Shown one piece after another: positions 43,472 through 54,360 of a DNA stretch of 64,000 bases. The notes under the pieces are model-generated. The model was not told the DNA's origin and searched no databases. It was given only the letters and a program-made list of their open reading frames with translations. Made by a program: the position numbers and the translations under genes. Position 1 is the stretch's first letter, and the number at the start of each line of letters is the position of its first letter. Source of the DNA: Polydactylus sextarius. Lineage: Eukaryota; Chordata; Actinopteri; Polynemidae. Where the stretch lies: positions 23,624,598-23,688,597 of the forward strand of contig CM028907.1 in assembly GCA_016801845.1 (NCBI GenBank), in the 5' to 3' direction.

Positions 43472-46400
43472 CCAGTGTGGGAAACAACACACCGCCAAGT
43501 GTGTTTCAGACTGGGCTGCAGGCGAAGCTGCCCTCTCTGCTTCGCCGTCCGGCAGGTAAACAACCATTGTTTGGAGGAGCAGTTCTTCACACTGGCAGGG
43601 CTCAGGCCATGTCCACACACATACACACACACCTTCTCTGAGCGGGGCTGCTGCTGCTGCTGCTCTCAACAACTGAAAACTTGTTTTTCCTGAGCTCTGT
43701 TCCCTCTGAATGTATCGGAAAACGCCGATTACGCTGCCTCCTCAGTTTCACCATCAATAACGTCTGATCACACAGCGCAGCTTTTCTCATTAACCTGAAT
43801 CACCGTCTCATGATCATTAATCACATCAATGTTTGATCGACCTCTCAGTGCAGCCATGCATGAATTAATCACAGACCCCCTTTTCCACAGGAAGGATTTA
43901 TGAGCTGCAGTCAGACTGGTTTTTATTCTCAGGTCAGTTTTGTGATGACAAAAAATGACGCCCTGTCGACTTTTACATTTAGTGCTTGAGATTTTGGATG
44001 TAAACAATCAGATGCATGTTGCAATGTTTGTTAAAAAGACTTAATGAGCTGTAGACTTTTTAGGTTTTTAGAAGAAAAACACACAAGAAGAACAACAAAG
44101 TCACAAAGTCCCCTATTTTAGTGAGGATGATTTGTATTTAAAGATGGCTGACATGCTCCACTTCCCTCCACGTTTCCATTTAATTTATCGCCCGTCCGCT
44201 AACACGGAGGGGGTGGAGTTTATGATCTAAACTGCAGTCGGCCACCAGGGGCAATCCAGGGAGCAGTCATGTCGGCCATCTTTATTTACAAATGGTTACG
44301 AAAACCGCTCTTTTCCTGTCAGACGCAAACTGAAGGTGGAGCATCGTGTCTTCTGTCTGAAGTGGTTGTTACTGCATGTGATGTTCGTCTACAGTAGAAC
44401 TGAACAATTAATCATTTTCAAATTGAAATTGTGATGTGAAAGAACGCGATTACCAACTGGTGAGGTCTGTGATTTAAACTGTAATGCCACACGCCTCCTG
44501 TTAAGTACGTCCATTTCAAATATTGGGTTATTAAGCAATATCATTAATATCTAGTGGATACTAGAGGGTAGTGCAAGGTTCAGAGCTCACTTCCGAGGTC
44601 AGTTTCAGACAATACCAAACATGGGAGACCACAATGCACATTCTGAGAGCGATACAAAAAGAGGCAGCACAGTAGATGGCAGAGGTCTGTGTGGCCACTA
44701 AATCATCATGGCATGTGGACAGAGAATTCGTCTTTGGTTGTACTTCCCTGGTCGCCCTGATCTATACTGCACAACACTGACACGATTTCCGGTGGTACTG
44801 CTCCGTTTGGATGAGCAACCACAAGCTCTCTGAAAACATACTGAAATCCTCACGAAACAAACGTAGACAGACAGAAGGCTCCGTCCATATGCATATTTAA
44901 CGTTGACCATAAATGAGCCCTTACAGTGATGCTGTATGTGCGGGCTGTGTTAGCAAGCTTCAGTATGGTAGCTAACTTTACTACTTTAGCTAATTTAGCC
45001 ACATTAGCTAACTTGGCTACGTGAGATAACTTAACTAATTGGTATATATTTGATACCAGTGGTAATGTAGCCACTTCAGCTAACTTAGCATGATTAGCCT
45101 TTAAAATGAGACGGTTTAGTCTCCACCTGTGATGTATGTGGAAACAAAGGAAGCAGCTTTAGTCCCAAAGAACAGCAGCACTTCAGTGATTTGTAGAAAA
45201 CAGATGTTGATCAAAAAAAGGTGATATACAAAGTATGTGGTGCAGCAGCTGCCACATCACAGGACAACACCACAAATCAATAGCAACACTAGCGGCACCA
45301 CGGACGTCTGTACGAGGAGTGATGCTACAAAGTGTCAGGAAACAGCTTGGTCAATGCTCCTGCTCATTAAAAGAAACAAACACTTGTAGCTCTTCATTCA
45401 TATCTACGTTCTCATCCTTGTATTAGAGTATAGAGCAGTTTACATGGAGGCTCATGTGATAATGATGCATCACATGTTTTACTATCATTACAAAATCAAT
45501 ATTCAACTTTAACAACACAGCAGACGGTCACAGAGACCACAGCATGTTTCAGTTCATCTGTCCAGTCTGTTATGAATCAAAAGTTAAATTCAGGAAGTGG
45601 TCAGCATCGTCGTTTTCTGTTCTGTCACATCACGTCGACTACTTTCAGGTCACCGTCTGACCTGCTCAACATGATCAAACGTGCTGCATCTCAACACAGT
45701 TTCAAGAAATAAAACAACATCGTGTGATTCACCAGAGCGACTTCATATTGTAACATTAGTTGATGCATCAGTTAGTTAACTGATAGAAATTCAACTGACA
45801 AGGTCAAAAATGCAGAAAACATCTGCATTTTTCAGCTTCATTCACTCAACAAATCACATCTGAATCAACCAAAAACTGTCAAAATATCTCACAAGAAGAT
45901 AATAGACAATAGCAGAAGACAATAAAAAACAAAAATGCACATGGAGGATGTGGATTATTTTCAGCAGAGGATGAATCTAAAGTTGCAGGACTTAGTTGTG
46001 CACCAGTCAGTTTTGTGGTTTTTGGCTATTTTGCTTCACTACCACGATTTCTTTCAGACTAATACACATTGCCTTGCTTTTACTTTTTCACATCTTTGGT
46101 ACTTTTACAAAAATATAGAAACCTGTTTTCATTATCTTAAATTACTGATAAGATGTGAAGGGCAGATGTCTCACTCTATTGGATTTACTGAAACTTAAAG
46201 AAACAGAGTTAAGCCTCTTCGCTCACAAACCATCTCGGACAAGCACTGACAAGAGTCGAAGTTAACGATGACAGACGCTCAGCCAACACTAACGATTATT
46301 AGCATCAGAGCTCATAAAATCCCCTCAGTGATAAAAACTCTGAGTATGTCGATGAAATGAAATCAGAGTTCTGAACCAGGCAGCTGTTCTGGAAATGTAT

Positions 46401-46552
46401 GCAAATGAGCACATATTTAATTAGCTGGTGCATATCATTTGCATATTTAAACAGATTTTAGAGTTTAAAAACAAGCCTTAATGTGAATAGAAATCAGCCT
46501 CCTCACCTCTTTTTTGGACCCAGCCTTCCTTGACGACGTTCTGGTCGCTCAT
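32685..46552 (-). CDS. akt3: AKT3 (protein kinase B gamma) serine/threonine kinase
   Basis: AGC-family kinase of the PI3K pathway. Thirteen coding exons: 46552-46507, 38960-38835, 38737-38626, 37616-37472, 37342-37211, 37034-36969, 36767-36699, 36302-36180, 36102-35974, 35601-35387, 34090-34003, 33672-33570 and 32770-32685. They total 1440 nt, 479 aa, exactly the human AKT3 length. The PH domain (about 5-107) begins MSDQNVVKEGWVQKR and has Glu17 and Arg25. The kinase domain has GKGTFGKV, Lys177, YRD Asp271, DFG Asp289 and activation-loop Thr305 in TMKTFCGTPEYL. The hydrophobic-motif Ser472 lies in HFPQFSYSASGRE. The C-tail DEDGMDAADNERRPHF marks AKT3 rather than AKT1/2. The start has an ideal GCCACCATG context. 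Whether it is akt3a or akt3b is not resolved. Confidence 0.98.
32803..33190 (+). repeat. Left arm of an inverted duplication in akt3
   Basis: Matches the reverse complement of 44935-45478 at roughly 90% by eye. Shared blocks include GATGAGAACGTAGATATGAA, TTTGGGACTAAAGCTGCTTC and ATGCTAAGTTAGCTGAAGTG. The right half (about 33000-33190) is itself a degenerate tandem of TAGCCAAATTAGCTAA-like units. It lies in the last akt3 intron. Confidence 0.8.
39880..40110 (+). CDS. Hypothetical 76-aa membrane-anchored ORF, doubtful
   Basis: Plus-strand ATG frame inside the akt3 intron. It begins MKVIPMILFATVVTITTV, has a hydrophobic segment at residues 3-25, then a polar tail including DWHGIEAKNVQHSH, and stops at 40110. 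A good TATA motif (CTATAAATAG) sits about 45 nt upstream at 39827-39836, and an AATAAA lies downstream at about 40211. I recognise no family. It may equally be a chance frame or part of an old LTR-like sequence. Confidence 0.2.
   Translation: MKVIPMILFATVVTITTVIVLVWTLPSTTDRTILNIYRYTDWHGIEAKNVQHSHKPRQLYSNEHTVKLDWSFSLTT
40880..42510 (-). mobile_element. Degenerate L1-clade LINE fragment (ORF2 3' half and tail)
   Basis: Minus-strand fragments read as L1-type reverse transcriptase and C-terminal ORF2 sequence. These are PISLLNSDVKILAKALG near 42330-42385, then GINITRDMQRLYQENF...SLAGKVNCIKMN across 42236-42090. IDKAFISFIWDGG follows, and RKRHQNIIAFTTLLARRRTL with EKIKYTQRVSG lies across 41400-41230. 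Frames are shifted and stops intervene, so it is dead. The 3' region ends near 40880 in an A-rich AATATATTTAAAAA-type tail, and a microsatellite has expanded at 41083-41144. It is 5'-truncated. Confidence 0.8.
42770..42985. repeat. Unclassified repeat with TATCATCCATC blocks
   Basis: TATCATCCATCGTGATGA and TATCATCCATCACGATATTT occur twice about 120 nt apart in the akt3 intron. I could not define termini or a family. Confidence 0.3.
43386..43470. repeat. (AC)n microsatellite
   Basis: About 40 AC units in the akt3 intron; on the akt3 transcript it is a UG repeat. It is not adjacent to a splice site. Confidence 0.95.
44935..45478 (-). repeat. Right arm of an inverted duplication in akt3
   Basis: Reverse complement of 32803-33190 with about 170 nt of extra sequence at 45185-45355. 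Shared blocks include CTTCATTCATATCTACGTTC and GAAGCAGCTTTAGTCCCAAA. The left portion (44940-45100) carries TAGCTAACTTNGCTA-like tandem units. Confidence 0.8.
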
Positions 46553-46689
46553 GGTGGCTTCTCCTCGTCACCAGTTCTCCCAGTTCTCCCAGTGTGGTGG
46601 TGGTGGTGGTGGTGGAGGGACAGCAGCGGTGGGGAGGGTGGTGGTGGTGGGAGGAACAGTGGTGAAGCTCAGTCAGCTGTCCGTCTGAC

Positions 46690-47640
46690 CGCTTGACCTC
46701 TGACCTCCTCCGACGTTCCTGCTCCCGCTCTCACCTGACCTCAGATCAGTTCGTCTACAGTCTCTCTCTCTCTCTCTCTCCTTTCAGCTGCGATCACTTT
46801 CTCGCTCCCTCCTCTCTCCCCAACCTGACTTTCTCTTGTCGCCTTCTGTCTTTCTCCCCTTTCTCTTCCTCACCTCTTTTAGCTTCTCCTCCCCTCTATC
46901 CTTCACTCTCTCGTTTCACGGTTTTCCTCGCTCCCTCGTTCTCCTCCTCTTCCTTCTCCTACTGTGTTCAGGCGCTCCGGTGGTGAGTCAGCCTGGAAGG
47001 AAACGGAGGCAGAGAAAGGAGAGAAGGGAGGAGGAAAAACAAAACACAACACACAGAGCAGGTCAGTGATCGTTTCCCTCACACAGCGTACACAACAGGC
47101 CGCCACGCATTGTTCAGAGCCTTAGCACACTTCCTGCCTCCTTACCTCCTTCTATCCTTTCCTTACCTACTCCCCGTCTCCATCTTTGTTTGGCCTCCTT
47201 CCTTTGTTGCCTCCTTACTCCTTCTCTAACTGTCCTTCATCTTCTTCTTCTCCTTCTTCCTTTGTTACCACAACTCTCTCACTCCCTTGACTCCTTGTCT
47301 CCTTCACTTGCTTCCTCCTCCCTCTTCCCTCTCTCACATCTCTTTGTTTCCTTTCCTACTTACTCCTCTCCTTCCTTCTTTCATCATTCCTTCCCTTGTT
47401 TCCTCCCTCCTCTTTCTCCTTCCTTCATTTACCTCCTTTCTTCTTCCTCTCCATCACTGCTTCACAAACTACAACTTCTTCTACATCTCCATCAGTCTTG
47501 GTTAGCTTCCTTTGTCCTACCCTCCTCCCTCCCTCCTTCCTTCCCTCCCACCTTCATCGTTCAGTCTCTTCTTTGCCTACTTCTTCTCCTGCAACTTGCT
47601 GTTACTTGTTAACTCCTCCAACTTATTACTCCTGACACAT
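46690..47640 (+). repeat. Long polypyrimidine tract upstream of akt3 coding exon 1
   Basis: About 950 nt in which the plus strand is overwhelmingly C/T (CTTCCT, CTCC, TCTTTC units, including a pure CT run near 46760-46780). The akt3 sense strand is therefore purine-rich. There are interruptions near 46980-47110. No gene is convincingly encoded; the Ser/Pro/Leu-rich open frames are compositional. Confidence 0.8.
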
Positions 47641-49300
47641 TGCTGACAGGGTGAAGGTTAGTGAAGTGTTCAGGTGTTGTCTGGTCTTTTAGAGTCTGAT
47701 CTGGTAACGATACTTTAATGAGAAAACCCTCAGCTTCTGCCTGAGACACTGGATCAGATATCAACGATCACATGAGTTAATGCAACGATCTAATCTGATA
47801 CAATTGAGGATGAAGAGCAGAAAAGGAGCCACCGTCACCACCTGCAGGTCACGATGTGGAGCTGCAGTTGAGACGGGACGGGTCAATTGGTTGGCAGCTG
47901 CTGACCTTTCAAATTAAAATTCTTCCTGTCCAAATGTTCACACTCCATATGAGCAGAGAACAATGAAAAGATACATATCAAAACTTCCTGCCAAGACTTT
48001 CAGAGTAAAATCAGAGTGAAAAGAGGAAGCAGAAATTTGTGCGTTGAGCCGTTAGCCTCGAGTTGAAGTGACAGTCCAACATATCCCGAGATTCATTGCT
48101 GACGTTGGATATGTGGATGTGCAGTTAAAGCAAAATGTCACATGACTGAAGTACTACGAAGAGAACCTTTTTAAATGGACTGAATTTTATTCCGTCGCCT
48201 AGCAACATGTGAAATATAGCAGCATTCTTTCTTGTAATTGCAACAAACTTCTAAGCGTTGTTGTTGTTTTTTGTTGCTAGGCAACAGGAGTAGCATGTAA
48301 CATAAATAAGTCAGGGACGTAAATGACATGAACAGGAAATGTTTCGTAGCTGCCAGTCAGAGCTTGTGTCCATGTCAACTATACGCACAACCGATCATGT
48401 GATCACACAAGTTAAAATAAACCTTGTGATAAGATGTTTTGGTCAAATCGTTCCAACAGGAGAAAAGACAACATGTTCAGTCTGCAGCCACAACAACAAG
48501 AACAACATTATATCTTCACAGAGTTTCATTTTAAATGTGTTTGCTGTGTTTTAACGCAGCAGTGTGAGATCAGACAGCAGCATCGGCTCAGGTAGAGCAG
48601 GCCCGTGAGATCATATTAAGATCATGTCATCATGATGTCATCATGATGTCATCATGGTGTCATCCTGACTTTACAGGAACAAACTGTGACGACACAATGT
48701 GTTTTTGAACTATTTTCTGATGCTTGTGTGCTCCCTGTGTGTTTAAAAGCTCCAACACAGACACTAACAGTCGTAGATGTAGCATCATGGTGAGTCATGT
48801 GTCTTATAATACCTCGCCTAGATCATGTGATGACCTCCATGTCCCCGTTTCTCTGCTAATTAAACAATAACAGATCATTTTTACAATAACAAAGTCAGAG
48901 TGGCATGTTAGCATCTCCTTGTTGTTGTACAATTAATGCACTATGTGATAATGAATAATAAACAAACAAAGGAGAATGATAATGTGTTGGTTTAGTTATG
49001 TGAGCTGTGTGTATCGCATCAGTGTTTGAGACTCAATGACAACAAAACAACAACAACAATAAACAACAAAAAATATAGCTGACAGAAGCAGATGCTGTTT
49101 CAAGAGCCGGGTTCAGAGCTGCAACACCCAAACAACAAAACAACCTGCCTGCCCCAACACCACCGCCACCTCCCTGTTCCTGCAAATAAACAAACAAACA
49201 AACAAACAGCGAAACAACAGCTTTTGTTTCAAGGGCGTGTGGTGTCATTATCTGTTACATAACAACATCCGCTCCGAGAGCTCCATTATGTTTTTGTTGT
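47641..49300. other. akt3 upstream intron/UTR interval, no gene seen
   Basis: Only short repeats are seen, for example CATCATGATGT units at about 48625-48660 and AACAACAA runs near 49040-49070 and 49190-49210. No open frame with recognisable similarity was found. Confidence 0.6.
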
Positions 49301-50560
49301 TGTTGTTTATCTCTAATGGTGAATAAAAATGTCTGGCAGTGCTGCTCCGGTACCGATTAGTCGCCGTCAAGCGGCGGTGGTAGAGCCGGTGTGAGGCGGC
49401 GGTGGCGGCGGCGGCGGCGGGGGTCAGGGAGACGGTTGTGTAAGGCAGGCCGGCCTGTGATGGCTCGGCTGGAGGATGCTAGCGGGGGGAGAGAGAGAGA
49501 GAGGGTGAGGAGGGGGTGAGGAAGCAGGGAGGGGGTGATGCTACAGCTAACGTTAGCAGGCTGTGAGGCTGTTAGCTTAGCAGGCTGGGCCATCTGACGT
49601 GAGGTTATTTTCATCTCGGTCGTTTTTATTTATTTATTCAACTCGCACCGAGACGCGACGCTGTGTTGAAACGACTGGAGGGAGGGAGGAGGGGGGAGAA
49701 ACCGGGGGGAGGTTGGGGTGGTGGTAGTGATGGGGGGAGGAGGAGGATGAGGGTGTCGTTCATCAAGGAGATGGGCCGAGACCAGACCAGACGTACGGTA
49801 CCGTTACTGTTACCCGCCCTCTCCTCCCTCCCTGCCGCGGCAGCAGCAGCATCCCCGGCGCCGCATCCCTCCCAGACAGGCGGATGACGAAGCAGCAGCA
49901 GCAGCAGCAGCAGCAGCCCGGCAGCTAACGGCTGCTGCTGCTAGCTAGCTAACGTGCTAACCTCCGCTCCCACCCGGAGACGAACCCGCTCACCGTGCCC
50001 TCCCCCTCCCCGAAAAACGACGATCCCAACACCGCTGCTTCCCTCCCTCCTCCCCTCCGCGTCGTCTCCGTCTTCATACAAAAACACATTACGGCACATC
50101 AAGGAAAATTATTTCACCTGGCAATCGAAGAATGACAGGGATGCCTCCTCCTCCTCCTCCTCCCCCTCCTCTGCTATGGGCACTGGAGCATCCGACGGAG
50201 TAACGTCCCTCAGCGGCGAAAACAGGAGGAGGACAGCGATGGATCCATAGCCGCCGATGACCGTGGAAGCCGAATAAGAGGAGGCGTTTTCTGTTTCTGT
50301 GTGTGTCTCAGACAGATAAGAGACTGCGGCGGCAGGCAGACACACGGACGGACGGACGGACGGACCCGCACGGCTCCTGCTCCCTCCGCAGCTCCGCCAG
50401 GAAACAACCTCGCTCGGGCTTCGAGTCGGCGCGTCACGTTCAGCCGGATCCGACTGGGAGGACTTCTGCTGCGTTCACGGGCCGTTGGAAAAATAACGAT
50501 GTGATCTGCGCGTTCAGGGGTGGGGGCGCACTTTCGGGGGTCATTTTGTCTTTGAATTAC
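49300..50560 (-). promoter_or_regulatory. akt3: GC-rich putative akt3 promoter and first non-coding exon
   Basis: Strongly GC-rich island with dense CpG, a GGC/GGT trinucleotide run at 49390-49420, and a CAG run at 49890-49920. It also has GAGAGAGAG at 49490-49500 and GACG repeats at 50345-50365. On the minus strand a donor-like CACG/GTGAGC occurs with the last exonic base near 49994, which could end a non-coding akt3 first exon spanning roughly 49994-50450. Location upstream of akt3 and base composition are the evidence; the exact start and any divergent transcript are unknown. Confidence 0.5.
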
Positions 50561-50569
50561 AATTTTTAG

Positions 50570-53350
50570 CATCCAGTCTGTGTCTCTAGCATCCAATATT
50601 TAAACCAATATGTATCAAACAATGTCCTGTTGGAGGTTAAAAAACAATAGCTAATCACCTACTGTTCTTATTTGTCCTCTGCATGTGAAGGGAAGGCCAC
50701 ATAAAACAAACACCACTATGTATATTTCAGAGTTGAATGAACATCTGTCTAAAACAATTTCAATAAATGATATTAACTGTACTGGACAAGTTTAATTTTA
50801 TAGTTTAAGTTAAATGTACCTAATAAACTGCAAATAAGTGTCCTAAGTAAATCCGACATGTTGAGTTGTGATAATTTTGCTTTATATTCAGATATCCATC
50901 ACATGGGAAATATAAAAACACTAATCAAACTGCTGCTTTTTCTCAGACGTGGTTCATTTATTTTGTCAAATTTAAAACAGGATTTTACAGACTGCACCTG
51001 AAAGCAGCATCTCTCTCCTCATGGCATCCAGGGCTTTTGTTGTCTCTCTCCCTCCCTCCCTCCCCCCCCCACTCCCTCCCTTGTTCTGGATTAATGTGTC
51101 CACATTCAGTCCACTTCCCCCTGATCCACTTCATCACAGAACTGGTTTTCTCTCTATCTGCTGGTGCTGAGTCTTGCACTAACAAAATGGATTTTTTTAC
51201 AACCTCTCAGCTTCATTTTATTTCACACTATTATTAATTTATTTAGGCTTACCAAAATGTATAGCACCCCCCTCTTCCCTCCCCAGTCTTCCTTCCTGTG
51301 AATGGGTGCTTTGTTTGAGGATCCTGGTCTCCCCAGTCTGGCTGCAGGCCTCCATAGACACGACTGCTGCTGCTGCTGCTGCTTTTTGCATTAATCAATT
51401 ACAGTCTGTGAAAAATAAAAAAAAACAATTCAGTGCCACTTCCAAGAGTCTACCAGGGTCAGCTATGAAATCACAAATTTGTGGATGTTGTCTGCTAACT
51501 GTCGTTATAAAATAATATTAAAATAACATAGCGATAACGCATACGTATTTGTTGTTGGATTTTTTGTTTGTTTGTTTTGTGTTGTGATGTGTTGCTTTAT
51601 GTGATATTTGTTGTTGTTGTGTTGTGTTATTTTTTTTTTTTTTTTAGACTTTCAGTTTGTTTTTGCTTGTTGTATGTTATTGTTGAGATTTTTATTTGTT
51701 GTTTTCCTCGATGTTATGTTTTGTCGTGTGTTGTCGAGGTTATTTATTTGTTGTCTTCTCTTTTGCTTTATGTTTTCTTTGTTGTTGTGGTTTGGTGTTT
51801 TGTGTTGAGATTTTTATTATTGGGTTTCGTTATGTTTCTTATTTGTTGTCATGTTTTGCTTGTTGTTTGTTTTGTTATTTGCCGTTGTTTTGTATTGTTG
51901 TGATTTGCACATTAGGGAACTTTACAAATAAAACACATCTTTATTTGCTACGTAAATAATTTCTTGATTTTTTGTGAAATTAATAAAATACAAAATAATT
52001 TTAATTATAATTAAAACAAGCATTAGTTGTGGTTTGTTGAATAAAAATAAATCTGTTTTAGTGATGATAGTGTCGTGTATATCATATGTTAATGATCCAA
52101 AGTATTCTTTTGCTCCCACGTAACTGAATTAAAATAACATTTTATTTTTAAGTCATAAATATCCACATGTTCATTCGCATTTTAAAAACTAAAATACGGC
52201 GTAAACAATGACTGGACGTGTTTCAATATGAACAAATCACAGTCATTTCTGTCTCTGTTGAACATTTAGATCAATAAAGCAGAAAACCAGGAGCCAGATT
52301 TAAAAACATTGGGATTATTCTTTGATCTATCTAATTATAAGAAAGATAAGAAAATAAGAAGAATTAGAAGATTTATAAGAAGAATTATAAGAAAAATTAT
52401 AAGAAAAGATATTGATCAGCTGCTGTAGAGACAGTTTTTACATACAGGGAGTTGTACATATTCTTTACAGTATCATAGGTATGTCAGTGCTGTGGTTTTG
52501 TGTGAATATTGTCGTTACACTGATGTCACGTGAACAGAGTGTCAGTTTGCTCTGTTGTCAGTGTCCAGTGTCGGGTTTCTCTGTCCTGTATCACCTGCTC
52601 AGATGATGAGGGGACGACACCGTTAAGACACACAAGTGCAGGTACACAAAGACGACAATGTGAATTATTTTTTAAAACAACTGATGTTTCTCTCTCTTTC
52701 ATGTCTGTTTAAATAGAGTAGAAAAGACTGCAGGTTCAGTCTCACCAGCAGCCTCTAGAGGCCTTAACATTCATTACACATGATTGAAGCTGTCAGGATG
52801 TTCAAGATTTCACTGAGTCCCTGCAGGTCCACAGGACACCCTCACATTGGAGCTCAATCCTCTTTGGAAACTGGTCTCGGTGTGACTTGGACTCGATCGG
52901 AGGACAGCGATGGCAGGATCTGGTATCGCTCTGAGGCTGCATGAGTTCAGAGAGTCTCAGGACTCTGGAGAGTCTGATGGACCAACAACACAGTGAGTGA
53001 ATTGCAACAAGAAGCACACAGATTTGATTTAAGTCAAAACATGTATAGAATAGCATTACTGAAATACAAAGATTACACATTAAAATCAACATTAAATAAC
53101 ATGTCATACAGAGAGCGATGGATTTGTCTGATCCCTTTTATTAGATTTACACTATGAACTACCAGCACAACAATGAGAAGCACTTCTGTTTAACTGAAAT
53201 AAAAGATCTATTGTGTTTTCAAAGTGAGGACTTTTACATTGAGCTTCTTAATCTTTTTCTCTCCAGAACCTTGCGTCTGGGCAGAGATGTACGGGGGTTG
53301 TATCCAGGGCAGCTGGGTCGAGTCCACATCGTCCACTCAAAGGATTGTGG
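50570..53350. other. Intergenic, no genes recognised
   Basis: AT-rich spacer. It contains a G/T-biased simple stretch (51545-51905, TGTTGT and TTTGTTG units) and a short AGAATTATAAGAA-type minisatellite at about 52335-52410. Open frames are compositional. Confidence 0.6.
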
Positions 53351-53352
53351 GC

Positions 53353-54360
53353 AGAGCTGTCAAGTAACAAAGTATAAATACTTTCTTACCTTACTTAAGT
53401 AGAAGTGCATGTCCCGCCTTATAGCTGTTGATCGGTTGAACTTACGTAAATGCGCTGACATCAAAGTGATTCTACAGATTCAGACGAATAAAATAAGGCG
53501 TTGATCATTTAAATCGGCCAAAAGAAGCCAGAAATATTGACCTATTTATTAGATGACTGTATTTACTGTACACACACACAAGACTTACTGTAAATGGAAT
53601 GACACTAATAATAGAATAATAATCATAATAATAGTAAATAATGATAATATAATAATTGGATAATGTCGATAATGGATAATTAAGATAAATAAGTTCTGTC
53701 ATTCAGTAACTATGAAATTTCAACTTTCCAAATGGTGACAAAATACAAAGCACCTGACTGTTTCCTCACTAAGACTGTGTAATTCTGCTCTGTTTTACTT
53801 CAGCAGCATCAATCTTTACACAGACAACCTTCACATATTGATACATGAATTTCTTTAGTTTTTTGTTTCCTGCAGCATATTTTCCAAGGGACTATATGCT
53901 ATAAAACACACACACAAAAAAATGGCAAGGAAAAAAAATGTGTCTTTTTTTTTACTGTTTTACCTCAGTTACTTTGACACAGTAGCATCTATTGTGATGG
54001 TTACACCTCTCATGAAATCTCACAAGTGTTAAGTTTATTTGGATTGTTTACATAAGAGTTTGTTATTGCAGAAAATCCTCAGAAATCATTATGGCCTTTA
54101 GAAAAATGTTTTTTGGGGAGGAGAGGTAGAGCACTATAGGCCCCTGTGACACAGCCTAACCTTTTGTCCTTAATGACATTTTTTTTCCTGACATTACTTT
54201 TACTTTAATACTTTAAGTAGTTTTGAAACCAGTTTTTTAAAACTTTTACTCTTTTACTCTTTTAAAACCTTGAGTTGATACTTCAACTTCTACAGGGGTC
54301 TTTTTAAACCCTAGTATCTATACTTCTACTTGAGTAATGAATGTAAATACTTTTGACACT
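53353..54360. mobile_element. Non-autonomous TIR element, about 1 kb
   Basis: The left end reads CTGTCAAGTAACAAAGTATA, then a TACTTAAGTAGAAG motif. The right end, reverse-complemented, reads GTGTCAAAAGTATTTACATT, then ACTCAAGTAGAAG. The inverted ends share AAGTA...TACTNAAGTAGAAG, typical of a very common fish DNA-transposon-derived repeat. No transposase frame was found inside. Confidence 0.6.

Larger units (their letters stand above)
38961..46506 (-). other. akt3 large intron, repeat-rich
   Basis: This 7.5-kb intron separates the first coding exon from the rest. It contains an L1-type remnant (40880-42510), (A)n(AT)n at 41083-41144, (AC)n at 43386-43470, the right inverted-repeat arm (44935-45478) and several short fish repeat fragments. 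One of these, near 44400-44490, carries the TGAACAATTAATCATTTTCA signature. A small plus-strand open frame at 39880-40110 is listed separately. Confidence 0.75.

Noticed and set aside
46690..47640. Ser/Leu/Pro-rich frames of up to 140 codons
   Set aside because: Composition follows from the C/T tract; similar frames exist in more than one phase.
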